Origin: Sulfitobacter sp. LCG007
Lineage (GTDB): Bacteria; Pseudomonadota; Alphaproteobacteria; Rhodobacterales; Rhodobacteraceae
Direction of reading: 5' to 3'
DNA length: 64,000 bases
Assembly (NCBI RefSeq): GCF_040801785.1
Contig: NZ_CP161805.1
Coordinates: forward strand, 2,170,001-2,234,000
Below are positions 8,868 through 17,305 of this stretch, piece after piece (within the stretch, counting starts at the first letter, position 1; the number at the start of each line of letters is the position of its first letter). A program made the translations under genes and the position numbers. The notes under the pieces were generated by a model, which saw only the letters and a list, made by a program, of their open reading frames with translations, had not been told where the DNA came from and made no database searches.

Positions 8868-9740
8868 ATGAAGATCGGCTTCATCGGGCTTGGCAACATG
8901 GGCGCGCCCATGGCGGCCAACCTCGCGGCGGCAGGCCACGCGGTAACGGGCTTCGATCCGTCCGCCCCCGCACCGGCAGGCATCGCGCCCGCATCGAGCG
9001 CGGCGGAGGCCGCAGCCGGGGCAGAGGCCGTCATCTGCATGCTTCCCAACGGCGAAATCCTGCGCGCGGTCGCCGCCGAAATCCTTCCGGTCATGCAGGA
9101 AGGCGCGCTTTTCATGGACTGTTCGACCGTGGATGTGCAGAGCGCCCGCGCGGTGGCGGAACAGGCGGCGGCGCGCGCGATCCTGGCGGTGGATGCGCCC
9201 GTGTCCGGCGGCATCGGCGGGGCGGCGGCAGGCACGCTCACCTTCATGGCGGGCGGCAGCGACGACGCCTTCGCCCGGGCCGAACCGCTCTTCGACGTCA
9301 TGGGCCAGAAGGCCGTGCATTGCGGGGGCGCGGGCGCCGGTCAATCGGCCAAGATCTGCAACAACATGATCCTCGGCGCGACCATGATCGCCACCTGCGA
9401 GGCGTTCGCGCTTGCCGACAAGCTCGGACTGGACCGCCAGAAGATGTTCGACGTGGTCTCGACCTCGTCCGGGTCGTCATGGTCGATGAACAGCTACTGT
9501 CCGGCGCCCGGTGTCGGTCCGGTGTCGCCCTCGGACGATGGCTACAGGCCCGGCTTTGCGGCCGAGCTGATGCTGAAGGATCTCGGCCTCAGCCAGCAGG
9601 CGGCGGAGGCGGCGGACGCCGATACCCCCATGGGCGCCCTCGCCCTGTCGCTCTATCGCCGGTTCGTCGAGGAGGAGGATGGGCGCGGGCGTGACTTTTC
9701 GGCCATGCTCCCGCGTTTCGAAAGCCGCGGTCGCGGATGA
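8868..9740 (+). CDS. mmsB: 3-hydroxyisobutyrate dehydrogenase (or related beta-hydroxyacid dehydrogenase)
   Basis: 290 residues. The N-terminal Rossmann signature is GFIGLGNMGAPMA (G7, G9, G12); substrate motif DAPVSGGIGGAAAGTLTFM and catalytic K162 in GQSAKICNNM follow. This is the standard architecture of 3-hydroxyisobutyrate dehydrogenase, which oxidises the valine-degradation intermediate to methylmalonate semialdehyde with NAD. ATG 8868 follows GGGGAGGGCAGG. No other valine genes are adjacent, so another beta-hydroxyacid remains possible. Confidence 0.85.
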   Translation: MKIGFIGLGNMGAPMAANLAAAGHAVTGFDPSAPAPAGIAPASSAAEAAAGAEAVICMLPNGEILRAVAAEILPVMQEGALFMDCSTVDVQSARAVAEQAAARAILAVDAPVSGGIGGAAAGTLTFMAGGSDDAFARAEPLFDVMGQKAVHCGGAGAGQSAKICNNMILGATMIATCEAFALADKLGLDRQKMFDVVSTSSGSSWSMNSYCPAPGVGPVSPSDDGYRPGFAAELMLKDLGLSQQAAEAADADTPMGALALSLYRRFVEEEDGRGRDFSAMLPRFESRGRG

Positions 9741-9751
9741 GTGTGCAAGGC

Positions 9752-9770
9752 GGCCGGTTGCTCTCCGGCC
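9752..9770. terminator. GC hairpin between convergent genes
   Basis: GGCCGG (9752-9757) pairs with CCGGCC (9765-9770) just after mmsB and before the end of the convergent FliM-like gene. It has no T tract, so it is at best a weak terminator. Confidence 0.4.
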
Positions 9771-9793
9771 GGGCGCGGTGTCAGCTTCAAGGG

Positions 9794-11068
9794 TCAGTCG
9801 ATGTCGATTTTCGGCAGGTCTGGCAGGCCATCGAGTTGTGGCAGATCCCCCAGTTCGGGCAGATCCGGCAGGTCGGGCATGTCACCGAGGTCCGGCAGTT
9901 CGCCCGGCTCGGGCAATGTGCCCAGATCGGGTAATTCGCCCGGATCCGGCAGGTCGGGGAGATCCAAATTGGCGTCGAGGGCCGGAAGATCGCCGAACCC
10001 GCCGCCGAGGTCCGGCATGTCCAGCGCCATCGCACCGGAAGGCGGCGCGGCCAGCGTTCCGTCGAGCGTCAGACCGTCGAAATCGTCTTTCGCTTCAGGC
10101 TGCATGCGGACGGTCTGTCCGCCCCGCCCGCCCGGCTTCAGGCGCAGCGCACGCTTGCCGCCCGACTGGCCCAGCGTACCGGTCGTGATCACCCTCCCGC
10201 CGGGCACCACCACCTGCGCCTTGGAAAAACAGTCCTCCGGCAGCGTGAGAACATCTCCCGTCGCCAGCAGACCGACCTGCGTGAGAGGAAGCCGGAAGCG
10301 GTGGAGCACGATCGGGAGATCGACGTTGAGCGACAGGACCACCTCCTCCATCGCCGAAGCGGAATCGACCGGCGCATCAGCCGTTTCGCCCGCATCGCTC
10401 CAGGGAGCCGGTATCGGCGGGCGTTTGGGCAGGTAGAAGCTCAACGACCCCTGGTGCATGCCTCCGGCGATGTCGAATGTCAGACGGATGACGTTGTAGT
10501 CCTGCGCCTGAAGCGCCATTTCCAGCAGCCGCCTGTTTTCGACCCGTGCACCGAAGCTGAAGCCCTCGAGAACGCGCCTGTCCTCTTCGGTCTCCAGAAG
10601 GCCTGTCGCGGTCTTCAGCAGCTCGACGAAGAGCGGCGCGCAAAGCGAGGCATCCGTCGGCGTGAACGCCCTCTGCATCGGCTCGCCGGGAAAGACCCGT
10701 CCCGTGGTCTGCTGCTGGATCAGGGCGCTGACCAGAACGAGATCTGCAACCGCCGCGCCCACCGGTCCGTCCGGTCCGTCGAAGACCAGCATGAGCCCTT
10801 CCTGCTCGAGCGCTTCCTTGATGGCGGCGTTGTCGCGCACCTCCTGGGTAAGCGCGATCGTCGCCAAAGCGAGCCCGTATAATTTGTCCGCCACGCGTGC
10901 GGATGCCAGTCGCAGGGCCTTCGGCACGGACATGGCCCGCGCCTGATGCTCCTGACGGCCTGACTGGGCCTTGCGCTGCAATGCCGACATGAGGCGATCC
11001 GTCGTCCCGAATGGCAGAGATGCACCGATTGTCGGCGCGTTGTGCTTCCGGTCGGGGATATCCGGCAT
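9794..11068 (-). CDS. FliM/FliN (SpoA-domain) family protein with Pro-Asp-Leu repeat tail
   Basis: 424 residues. After a helical N-terminal half, residues about 240-310 form a SpoA/FliN-like domain (VVLSLNVDLPIVLHRFRLPL, then GDVLTLPEDCF and VVVPGGRVITTGTLG), as in the flagellar switch proteins FliM and FliN and type III secretion C-ring proteins. The last 75 residues are an acidic low-complexity tail of LPDL, LPEL and MPDL units ending in KIDID. No flagellar genes are nearby. It is probably a FliM-like C-ring component specific to this lineage; membrane segments are absent. Confidence 0.75.
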   Translation of the reverse strand: MPDIPDRKHNAPTIGASLPFGTTDRLMSALQRKAQSGRQEHQARAMSVPKALRLASARVADKLYGLALATIALTQEVRDNAAIKEALEQEGLMLVFDGPDGPVGAAVADLVLVSALIQQQTTGRVFPGEPMQRAFTPTDASLCAPLFVELLKTATGLLETEEDRRVLEGFSFGARVENRRLLEMALQAQDYNVIRLTFDIAGGMHQGSLSFYLPKRPPIPAPWSDAGETADAPVDSASAMEEVVLSLNVDLPIVLHRFRLPLTQVGLLATGDVLTLPEDCFSKAQVVVPGGRVITTGTLGQSGGKRALRLKPGGRGGQTVRMQPEAKDDFDGLTLDGTLAAPPSGAMALDMPDLGGGFGDLPALDANLDLPDLPDPGELPDLGTLPEPGELPDLGDMPDLPDLPELGDLPQLDGLPDLPKIDID

Positions 11069-11125
11069 AAGTTACCATGGCCTTTAGCCGCATCGTGACA
11101 CGGTAAGGTCTTCGCCAACGACGCC

Positions 11126-13810
11126 CTACTGTGCCGCCAATGCCTGCGGACGCGGCAGCATGACCCGGAAGGCCGTCCCCCCCGTCCCGTCGTGATAGGA
11201 GATGTCGCCGCCGAGCCGGGCCATGATCTCGCGGCAGATCGCCAGACCAAGCCCCGCGCCATTCTGGTCGGAAGCCCCGATGCGCGAGAACTTCTCGAAC
11301 ATCATGGCGCGCTCCTCGCGGGGGATGCCCTTCCCGTTGTCGATGAAATCGACATTGATCGCCGCCGCCTCCGTGCTCACCTCGATTCGCAATTCCGGGA
11401 TTTGCGCCCGGCAGTATTTCTGGGCATTGGTGATGAGGTTGATGAAGACCTGCGCAAGCCTGTCGAGATCGGTATCGAGCATGATCTTCTCCCGGGTCCG
11501 GTCCCGGCGGATCACAAGCGCGCGGCTGGTGCTTGCCTGCGCCGTGGTGGCCGCGTGGTCCAGCACGACATCCAGCGTGCCGACCTGCCGGTTCAGCACC
11601 ACCTGGCCGTTCTCGAGCACCGAGAGGTCCAGCAGATCGTCCAGCAGCCGCGTCAGCCGTATCGCCTCGCTATGGATGATGCCGGCGAACTTCTCCCGAT
11701 CCGCCTTCCCGATCCCCACGTCGTCGCGCAGGATCTCCGAAAACGCCCGGATCGACGTCATCGGCGTGCGCAGCTCGTGACTGATCTGGCTCAGGAAGGT
11801 GTCCTTCTGAAGCGACAGCTGCGTGAGCTTGCTGTTGGCCTCGCGCAATTGCGCGGCGGTCTGGCTGAGCTCGCGCGACTTCGCCTCGAGCTGGCTGGAA
11901 TATTCCAGCATCTGCGCCGACTCGTCGGCCACTGCCAGCAGGTCCTGTACCGACACCGAGGTGCCGCCGACGATCTGGCCCACCATCGCATGCGCCGTGG
12001 CCGCACCGACCGATCCCGCCAGCGTGCGCTCGAGCCGTTCGACGAAATCCGGCGTGGGCTCTGGCAAGTGCCCGTTGCGACCCTGCGCCTCGGCCTCGCG
12101 CTGGAAGAAGCGCTGCGCCTCGCCCGCGCCGAGGATCCTCTGCGCCATCACCATCAGGTCCTCGGATTCGGCGACCGACGCGTTCCAGCCCCGCGCCTGG
12201 CCCGAATGATCGAAGACATTCACGAACTGCGCCCCCTGCAACCGCTCGATCGGCCCCGGAAACGTCAGGATCGATACGAAGGCGAACGCCAGCACGTTCA
12301 GCGCGAGGCTCCAGAAGACCGCATGGACCGTCGGATCCAGCCCCGGGCTCCAGAAGAGCTGCTCGGGCCTGAGCCAGCCCAGTCCCCATGGGCCGTTTAC
12401 CAGCAGATCCGCAGACATGACCGCGTCGGGCCCGAAACTGGGCAGCAGCATGGAATAGAGCCAGACCGAAAAGCCGGTGACCAGCCCGGCCATCGCCCCG
12501 ATCCGGGTGGCGCCGCGCCAGAAGATGCCGCCCAGCGCGGCGGGCAGGAACTGGGCAACGCCTGCAAAGGAAATCAGTCCGATCGCCGCCAGCGCCCCCG
12601 ATCCGCCCGACGCGAGATAATAGACATAGCCCAGCGCGATGATGACGAGGATCGCAAGGCGCCGCGACAGGATGACCACATGGCGCACATCACCGGACTG
12701 GGAGGCCCCGCCCTGGCGCACGGTCAGGAAGATCGGCATGACCACATGGTTCGAGACCATCGTGGAAAGCGCCAGCGTCGCCACGATCACCATCGAGGTA
12801 GCCGACGAGAAGCCACCGAGAAAGCTGAGCATCGCGAGTGTATCGCGCCCCTGGCTGAGCGGAACGGAAAGCACGAACAGGTCGGGGTTCGACCCTGGCG
12901 GCAACAGGTCGAGGCCCACGACCGCGATGGGCACGACGAACAGGCTCATCAGCATCAGGTAGCAGGGAAAGGCCCAGCTCGCGATCCTGAGGTGGTTCTC
13001 GTCGTCGTTCTCGACCACCATGACCTGAAACATGCGCGGCAGACACAGGAAGGCGGCGGCCGACAGCACCGTCAGAGCGGCCCAGCGCGAGCCATCCGTG
13101 TTCCAGTGTCCGATGGGCGATGCGTCGATGCGTGCAAGCGTGTCCCCCAGCCCCCCCGCGACGCCCCACACCACGAAGATTCCCACCGCCAGCAACGCCA
13201 CGAGCTTGACCACCGCCTCCACCGCGACGGCGATCACCACCCCGTGGTGGCGTTCGTTGGCATTGAGGTTGCGGGTGCCGAAGAGCACCGTGAAGATCGC
13301 AAGTCCCAACGCCACCCAGAATGCCGCAGAGGCGGTGTCGATGGCCGCCGCGCTCTCGGAGCCCGCGAAGATCCCGAGCGAGAGTGTGACCGATTGGAGC
13401 TGCAGCCCGATATAGGGCGTCACGCCGATCACCGCCATCAGCGTCACGACGATGGCCAGCATGTTTGACTTGCCGTAGCGCGACGAGATCAGGTCCGCGA
13501 TCGATGTAACCTTGTGGCTGCGCCCGATCCGGACCAGACGGCGCAGCACCCACCACCAGCCCAGCATCACGAGACTGGGTCCGAGATAGATCGTCACATA
13601 TTCGAGACCCGAGCGTGCGGCGTACCCCACCGCACCGTAGAAGGTCCAGGCGGTGCAGTAGATCGACAGCGAGAGCGTGTAGACCAGCGGTGAGCGCAGG
13701 AGCCAGTCCGCGCGTCCGCGTACGCCCGCGCGCTCTGCCGCGAAGGCCACTCCGAACAGGAAGGCCACATAGGCCAGGCAGACCAGCACCAGCGTGTTGA
13801 GCGACGCCAT
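11126..13810 (-). CDS. CbrA-like hybrid of sodium/solute symporter and sensor histidine kinase
   Basis: 894 residues. Residues 1 to about 520 are a multi-helix SSS-type transporter domain (YTLSLSIYCTAWTFYGAVG, VTPYIGLQLQSV). A coiled coil follows, then a HisKA domain with phospho-acceptor H678 in SQISHELRTPMTS. The HATPase domain shows N-box NAQKY, G1 DNGKGIP and G2 GAGLGLAI. There is no receiver domain. CbrA/CrbS kinases couple solute transport or sensing to carbon control. The start codon overlaps the stop of the small membrane gene (TGATG), which places it in one operon with that gene and the CheY-like regulator. Confidence 0.92.
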   Translation of the reverse strand: MASLNTLVLVCLAYVAFLFGVAFAAERAGVRGRADWLLRSPLVYTLSLSIYCTAWTFYGAVGYAARSGLEYVTIYLGPSLVMLGWWWVLRRLVRIGRSHKVTSIADLISSRYGKSNMLAIVVTLMAVIGVTPYIGLQLQSVTLSLGIFAGSESAAAIDTASAAFWVALGLAIFTVLFGTRNLNANERHHGVVIAVAVEAVVKLVALLAVGIFVVWGVAGGLGDTLARIDASPIGHWNTDGSRWAALTVLSAAAFLCLPRMFQVMVVENDDENHLRIASWAFPCYLMLMSLFVVPIAVVGLDLLPPGSNPDLFVLSVPLSQGRDTLAMLSFLGGFSSATSMVIVATLALSTMVSNHVVMPIFLTVRQGGASQSGDVRHVVILSRRLAILVIIALGYVYYLASGGSGALAAIGLISFAGVAQFLPAALGGIFWRGATRIGAMAGLVTGFSVWLYSMLLPSFGPDAVMSADLLVNGPWGLGWLRPEQLFWSPGLDPTVHAVFWSLALNVLAFAFVSILTFPGPIERLQGAQFVNVFDHSGQARGWNASVAESEDLMVMAQRILGAGEAQRFFQREAEAQGRNGHLPEPTPDFVERLERTLAGSVGAATAHAMVGQIVGGTSVSVQDLLAVADESAQMLEYSSQLEAKSRELSQTAAQLREANSKLTQLSLQKDTFLSQISHELRTPMTSIRAFSEILRDDVGIGKADREKFAGIIHSEAIRLTRLLDDLLDLSVLENGQVVLNRQVGTLDVVLDHAATTAQASTSRALVIRRDRTREKIMLDTDLDRLAQVFINLITNAQKYCRAQIPELRIEVSTEAAAINVDFIDNGKGIPREERAMMFEKFSRIGASDQNGAGLGLAICREIMARLGGDISYHDGTGGTAFRVMLPRPQALAAQ

Positions 13811-14094
13811 CAGCCCGGATCCCCCTCCTGCGCGTCCGCCCCGGCCTCGCCCGGAGAGCGGCGCAGCAGCAGCCAGCTGACGAAGGCGCCGATCACCAGC
13901 ACCAGCCAGACACCGAACAGGTACAGAAGCGCGCGCGACATCGGCAGGGCATCATCCTCGCCCGCATGCGGCCAGACCAGCGGGAGCATCCACAGAACCG
14001 CTCCGAACACAGGCCAGCACCGCACCGCGTCCATGAGGCGGCGCATGCGGTAGGTGCGCCGTTCCACAAAGAGCGGCGAACCGCGCCGGGCCAC
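13810..14094 (-). CDS. Small membrane protein co-encoded with the CbrA-like kinase
   Basis: 94 residues with two hydrophobic helices (WPVFGAVLWMLPLVWP and LLYLFGVWLVLVIGAFVSWLLL). Its stop overlaps the kinase start by one base and it begins 3 bases after the response regulator ends, so the three are cotranscribed. Its position is like that of the small CbrX-type ORFs found with CbrA homologues, and a role in kinase assembly is a guess. Confidence 0.75.
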   Translation of the reverse strand: MARRGSPLFVERRTYRMRRLMDAVRCWPVFGAVLWMLPLVWPHAGEDDALPMSRALLYLFGVWLVLVIGAFVSWLLLRRSPGEAGADAQEGDPG

Positions 14095-14097
14095 GTG

Positions 14098-14481
14098 TCA
14101 GGCCCGCTGCTGCTGGAGGCTCACGAGGTCCCGCACCGCCTTCAGCACTTCGGCATTCGAGAAAGGCTTTGTCATGAACCGGCTCACCCCGGCGCGCTCG
14201 GCGAGTTCGCGGTCCCGCTTCTGGCCCCTTGCCGTCAGCATCAGCACCGGCAGATCGGCAGTTTCGGGCGCGCCCCGCAATTCGGCCAGGATCTCGAAGC
14301 CGCTTCTGCCCGGAAGCATCACGTCCAGCACGACAAGATCCGGGCCGGTCTTGCGGATGACCTCTGCAGCATCGGTCCCGTCGCCATGCGTATCGACCTG
14401 CCAGCCGTCCCGGCTGAGCAGGAACCGCATCGCCTCGATGATGTTGACCTCATCCTCCACCAGCAGAACATGCTTGCCCAT
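14098..14481 (-). CDS. Single-domain (CheY-like) response regulator
   Basis: 127 residues of receiver only: acidic pocket D10-E11, phospho-acceptor D53 in VVLDVMLPG, T83 in LMLTARG and K105 in FMTKPF. There is no output domain, unlike CbrB (NtrC type) or CrbR (LuxR type). ATG 14481 follows GGGGAGAG; the open frame extends upstream to 14712 but without receiver sequence. It is the first gene of the regulator, membrane protein and kinase operon and the likely partner of the CbrA-like kinase. Confidence 0.92.
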   Translation of the reverse strand: MGKHVLLVEDEVNIIEAMRFLLSRDGWQVDTHGDGTDAAEVIRKTGPDLVVLDVMLPGRSGFEILAELRGAPETADLPVLMLTARGQKRDRELAERAGVSRFMTKPFSNAEVLKAVRDLVSLQQQRA

Positions 14482-14680
14482 GCGCTCTCCCCATCGACGC
14501 GCCCACCGGCATCGTGCCGTCACCCCCGCGCGGATGGCGCGACTATCCACCCAAAGCGCCTGCAAGTCAAAAACTCGCGGCCCGGCCCGGCCTTGCCCTC
14601 TCCGGGCGACGGACCCGCACGCCCTTTCCGCACGGACGCCGTCGCTTGACAGAAGCCGCCGTCGCGCCCATCCATCGCCC

Positions 14681-15124
14681 ATGCTGCGCTGGCTGAACCT
14701 TTCGCTCCTCATCCTCTATCCCGTCGCCTGGACCGCCCCCCTGCTGCGCGCGGGCCTCCTGCCGTTCTTCTCGCTGTCCGAGATTTCCGTCCTCACCGGC
14801 TTCCGCGAGCTCTGGGAAAGCGACATCTTCCTCGCCCTCCTCGTCGGACTCTTCGCCTTCGCGGCTCCCTATGCAAAGACCATCGGTCTGGCGCTTGTCC
14901 AGTTCGGCGTCGCGTCCCACCGCCTCCTGCCCGCGCTTGGCCTGCTGGGCCGCCTCGCCATGGCCGATATCTTCCTGATCGCCCTCTACGTGGTGCTGGC
15001 AAAGGGCGTGGGCGTCGGCCGCATCGAGACCGCCTGGGGGCTTTACCTCTTCACTGCGCTCATCCTCGCCTCGCTCTGGATCGGCTGGCGCACCGAATCT
15101 TCGCGCAAAAGCCCGTCCGCATGA
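14681..15124 (+). CDS. Paraquat-inducible protein A-like membrane protein
   Basis: 147 residues with about four transmembrane helices. The pattern ending the second half (LGRLAMADIFLIALYVVLAKG) and ETAWGLYLFTALILASLW match the PqiA domain, which works with MCE-type lipid transport complexes in other bacteria. This is a single-domain version without the zinc-finger Cys pairs of full PqiA. ATG 14681 is the first good start. It is divergent from the CheY-like gene. Confidence 0.75.
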   Translation: MLRWLNLSLLILYPVAWTAPLLRAGLLPFFSLSEISVLTGFRELWESDIFLALLVGLFAFAAPYAKTIGLALVQFGVASHRLLPALGLLGRLAMADIFLIALYVVLAKGVGVGRIETAWGLYLFTALILASLWIGWRTESSRKSPSA

Positions 15125-15167
15125 ATTCGACATTGCCCGTCCCGGCGCGCTCGGGCATCTAGGCGGC

Positions 15168-16529
15168 ATGGCGAAATCCCCCACCTTCTCCTGCACCGCA
15201 TGCGGGGCCTCCTACGCCCGATGGACAGGACGCTGCGAGGCCTGCGGCGCCTGGAATACCATCCAGCAGGACGACGGCATTTCGAAGGGCCCGGCGAAAT
15301 CGCTTGGCGGCAAGCGCGGCAGCAGTGTTGCGCTCACCGATCTCTCCACCGAAGAGGCCCCGCCGCCCCGCGCCCGTTCGGGGATCGAGGAGCTCGACCG
15401 CGTGCTTGGCGGCGGTCTGGTACCGGCCTCGGCCATCCTCGTCGGCGGCGATCCGGGCATCGGTAAATCGACGCTGCTTCTGCAGGCGGCCGCGCAATTC
15501 GCGCGCGGGGGGCTCAAGACCATCTACGTCTCGGGCGAGGAAGCCAGCGCACAGGTCCGCATGCGCGCGAAACGCCTCGGGCTCTCCGACGCCCCCGTGC
15601 AGCTTGCCGCCGAGACCAACCTGCGCGATATCCTGACCACGCTCGAAACCGAGCGCCCGGGTCTCGCCATCATCGATTCGATCCAGACCATGTGGGCCGA
15701 CAATGTCGAAAGCGCCCCCGGTTCGGTCAGCCAGGTCCGCGCCGCCGCGCATGAGCTGACGAGCTTCGCCAAGCGCAAGGGTATCTCGGTGATCCTTGTG
15801 GGCCACGTCACCAAGGAGGGCCAGATCGCCGGTCCCCGGGTGGTCGAGCACATGGTCGACACGGTGCTTTACTTCGAGGGCGAGCGCGGACACCAGTTCC
15901 GGATCCTGCGTGCGGTCAAGAACCGCTTCGGCCCCGCCGACGAGATCGGCGTATTCGAGATGACCGGCCAGGGACTTGCCGAAGTCCCCAATCCGTCGGC
16001 GCTGTTCCTGTCCGAGCGCGGCGACGCTGCCGCCGGATCGGTCGTCTTCGCCGGGATCGAGGGCACGCGCCCTGTGCTCGTGGAATTCCAGGCGCTTGTC
16101 GCCCCGACCCCGCAGGCCCAGCCTCGCCGAACGGTGGTCGGCTGGGATGGGGGCCGCCTCGCCATGATACTCGCCGTGCTCGAGGCGCGGTGCGGCATCC
16201 CCTTTGCCGGTCTCGACGTCTATCTCAATGTCGCGGGCGGCCTGAAGATCTCGGAACCCGCCGCCGATCTGGCCGTCGCTGCAGCGCTCCTGTCCGCCCG
16301 AGAGGATACGGCACTGCCAAGCGAGACGGTGGTTTTCGGCGAAATCTCTCTGTCCGGAGCGCTCAGGCCCGCCACCCAAACCGAATTGCGGTTGAAAGAG
16401 GCGCAAAAACTTGGTTTCACCTCCGCGATTGCACCGGCGGGGGGCAAGGCTGCGGGCGTGCCCGGGATCGCCCTTGCCACCATGCCGGATCTGACCGGCT
16501 TCGTCGGTGAGATATTCGGCGCCGGTTAG
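15168..16529 (+). CDS. radA: DNA repair protein RadA (Sms)
   Basis: 453 residues. The N-terminal C4 zinc finger uses C9, C12, C23 and C26 (CTAC...CEAC). The RecA-like ATPase has Walker A GGDPGIGKSTLL, the RadA-specific KNRFG motif follows (RAVKNRFGPADE), and the C-terminal domain is Lon-protease-like (GGLKISEPAADLAVAAALLS). RadA drives branch migration in recombinational repair. It is followed by cvpA 25 bases later. Confidence 0.97.
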   Translation: MAKSPTFSCTACGASYARWTGRCEACGAWNTIQQDDGISKGPAKSLGGKRGSSVALTDLSTEEAPPPRARSGIEELDRVLGGGLVPASAILVGGDPGIGKSTLLLQAAAQFARGGLKTIYVSGEEASAQVRMRAKRLGLSDAPVQLAAETNLRDILTTLETERPGLAIIDSIQTMWADNVESAPGSVSQVRAAAHELTSFAKRKGISVILVGHVTKEGQIAGPRVVEHMVDTVLYFEGERGHQFRILRAVKNRFGPADEIGVFEMTGQGLAEVPNPSALFLSERGDAAAGSVVFAGIEGTRPVLVEFQALVAPTPQAQPRRTVVGWDGGRLAMILAVLEARCGIPFAGLDVYLNVAGGLKISEPAADLAVAAALLSAREDTALPSETVVFGEISLSGALRPATQTELRLKEAQKLGFTSAIAPAGGKAAGVPGIALATMPDLTGFVGEIFGAG

Positions 16530-16554
16530 CGCCTCGAGGAAAGGCGGAAAGTAT

Positions 16555-17109
16555 ATGGACGGCTTCACCATCATCGACGGCGTTGTCGCGCTTGTCATCG
16601 TGCTCTCGGCCCTGCTGGCCTACGGGCGCGGGCTCGTGCGCGAGCTCATGGCCATTCTGGGCTGGATCGCCGCCGCGGTGCTGGGGTTTCTCTTCGCCCC
16701 GGCGGTCGAACCCATCGTGCGCGAGCTGCCCGTCGTCGGCGAATTCCTCACCGGAAGCTGCGAGCTGTCCATGATCGCCGCCTTCACCCTCGTCTTCGCC
16801 GTGGCGCTGGTGATCGTGTCGCTGTTCACGCCGCTGTTTTCCTCTGTGGTGCAGCGCTCCGCGCTCGGCGGCGTCGACCAGGGCCTGGGGTTCCTCTTCG
16901 GCGTCGTGCGCGGCGTCCTGCTCGTCGCGATCACCTTCTTCGTCTACGACACGGTGATCACCAGCCAGTCCTACACGATGGTCGACGAAAGCCGTTCCGC
17001 CGCCGTCTTCAGCCGCTTCACCGCCAAGATCGAGGAAGCGGATCCCGAAAAGGCACTTGGGTGGGTCACGACGCGCTACGAAACGCTTGTGAACGCCTGC
17101 GCCGGCTGA
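16555..17109 (+). CDS. cvpA: CvpA family membrane protein
   Basis: 184 residues. Four hydrophobic helices begin with MDGFTIIDGVVALVIVLSAL, the family's usual start, followed by AYGRGLVRELMAILGWIAA. CvpA is needed for colicin V production and lies upstream of purF in many bacteria, as here. ATG 16555 follows GAGGAAAGG; the longer frame from 16507 overlaps radA and is not supported. Confidence 0.93.
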   Translation: MDGFTIIDGVVALVIVLSALLAYGRGLVRELMAILGWIAAAVLGFLFAPAVEPIVRELPVVGEFLTGSCELSMIAAFTLVFAVALVIVSLFTPLFSSVVQRSALGGVDQGLGFLFGVVRGVLLVAITFFVYDTVITSQSYTMVDESRSAAVFSRFTAKIEEADPEKALGWVTTRYETLVNACAG

Positions 17110-17305
17110 GCTGACGTTCCCCGCCCGGCGCCATCGCTTCGTCGCCGATGCCGCATGGCGGGCCCGATCGCCCACGTCGCAAGCCATGCGCCGCGAACAT
17201 GCCCGATTACCTCTGGTCATCCGGCAAGGATCGTGACAGTTGGACGCTCAGCGCCTAAACAGAGTACCGAAACCCCTGGATTCGGAACCCACCTTGTCCA
17301 AGATC

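Noticed and set aside
11192-13468. 758-codon plus-strand open frame opposite the CbrA-like kinase
   Set aside because: The minus strand encodes a complete SSS-kinase; the plus translation has no recognisable fold.
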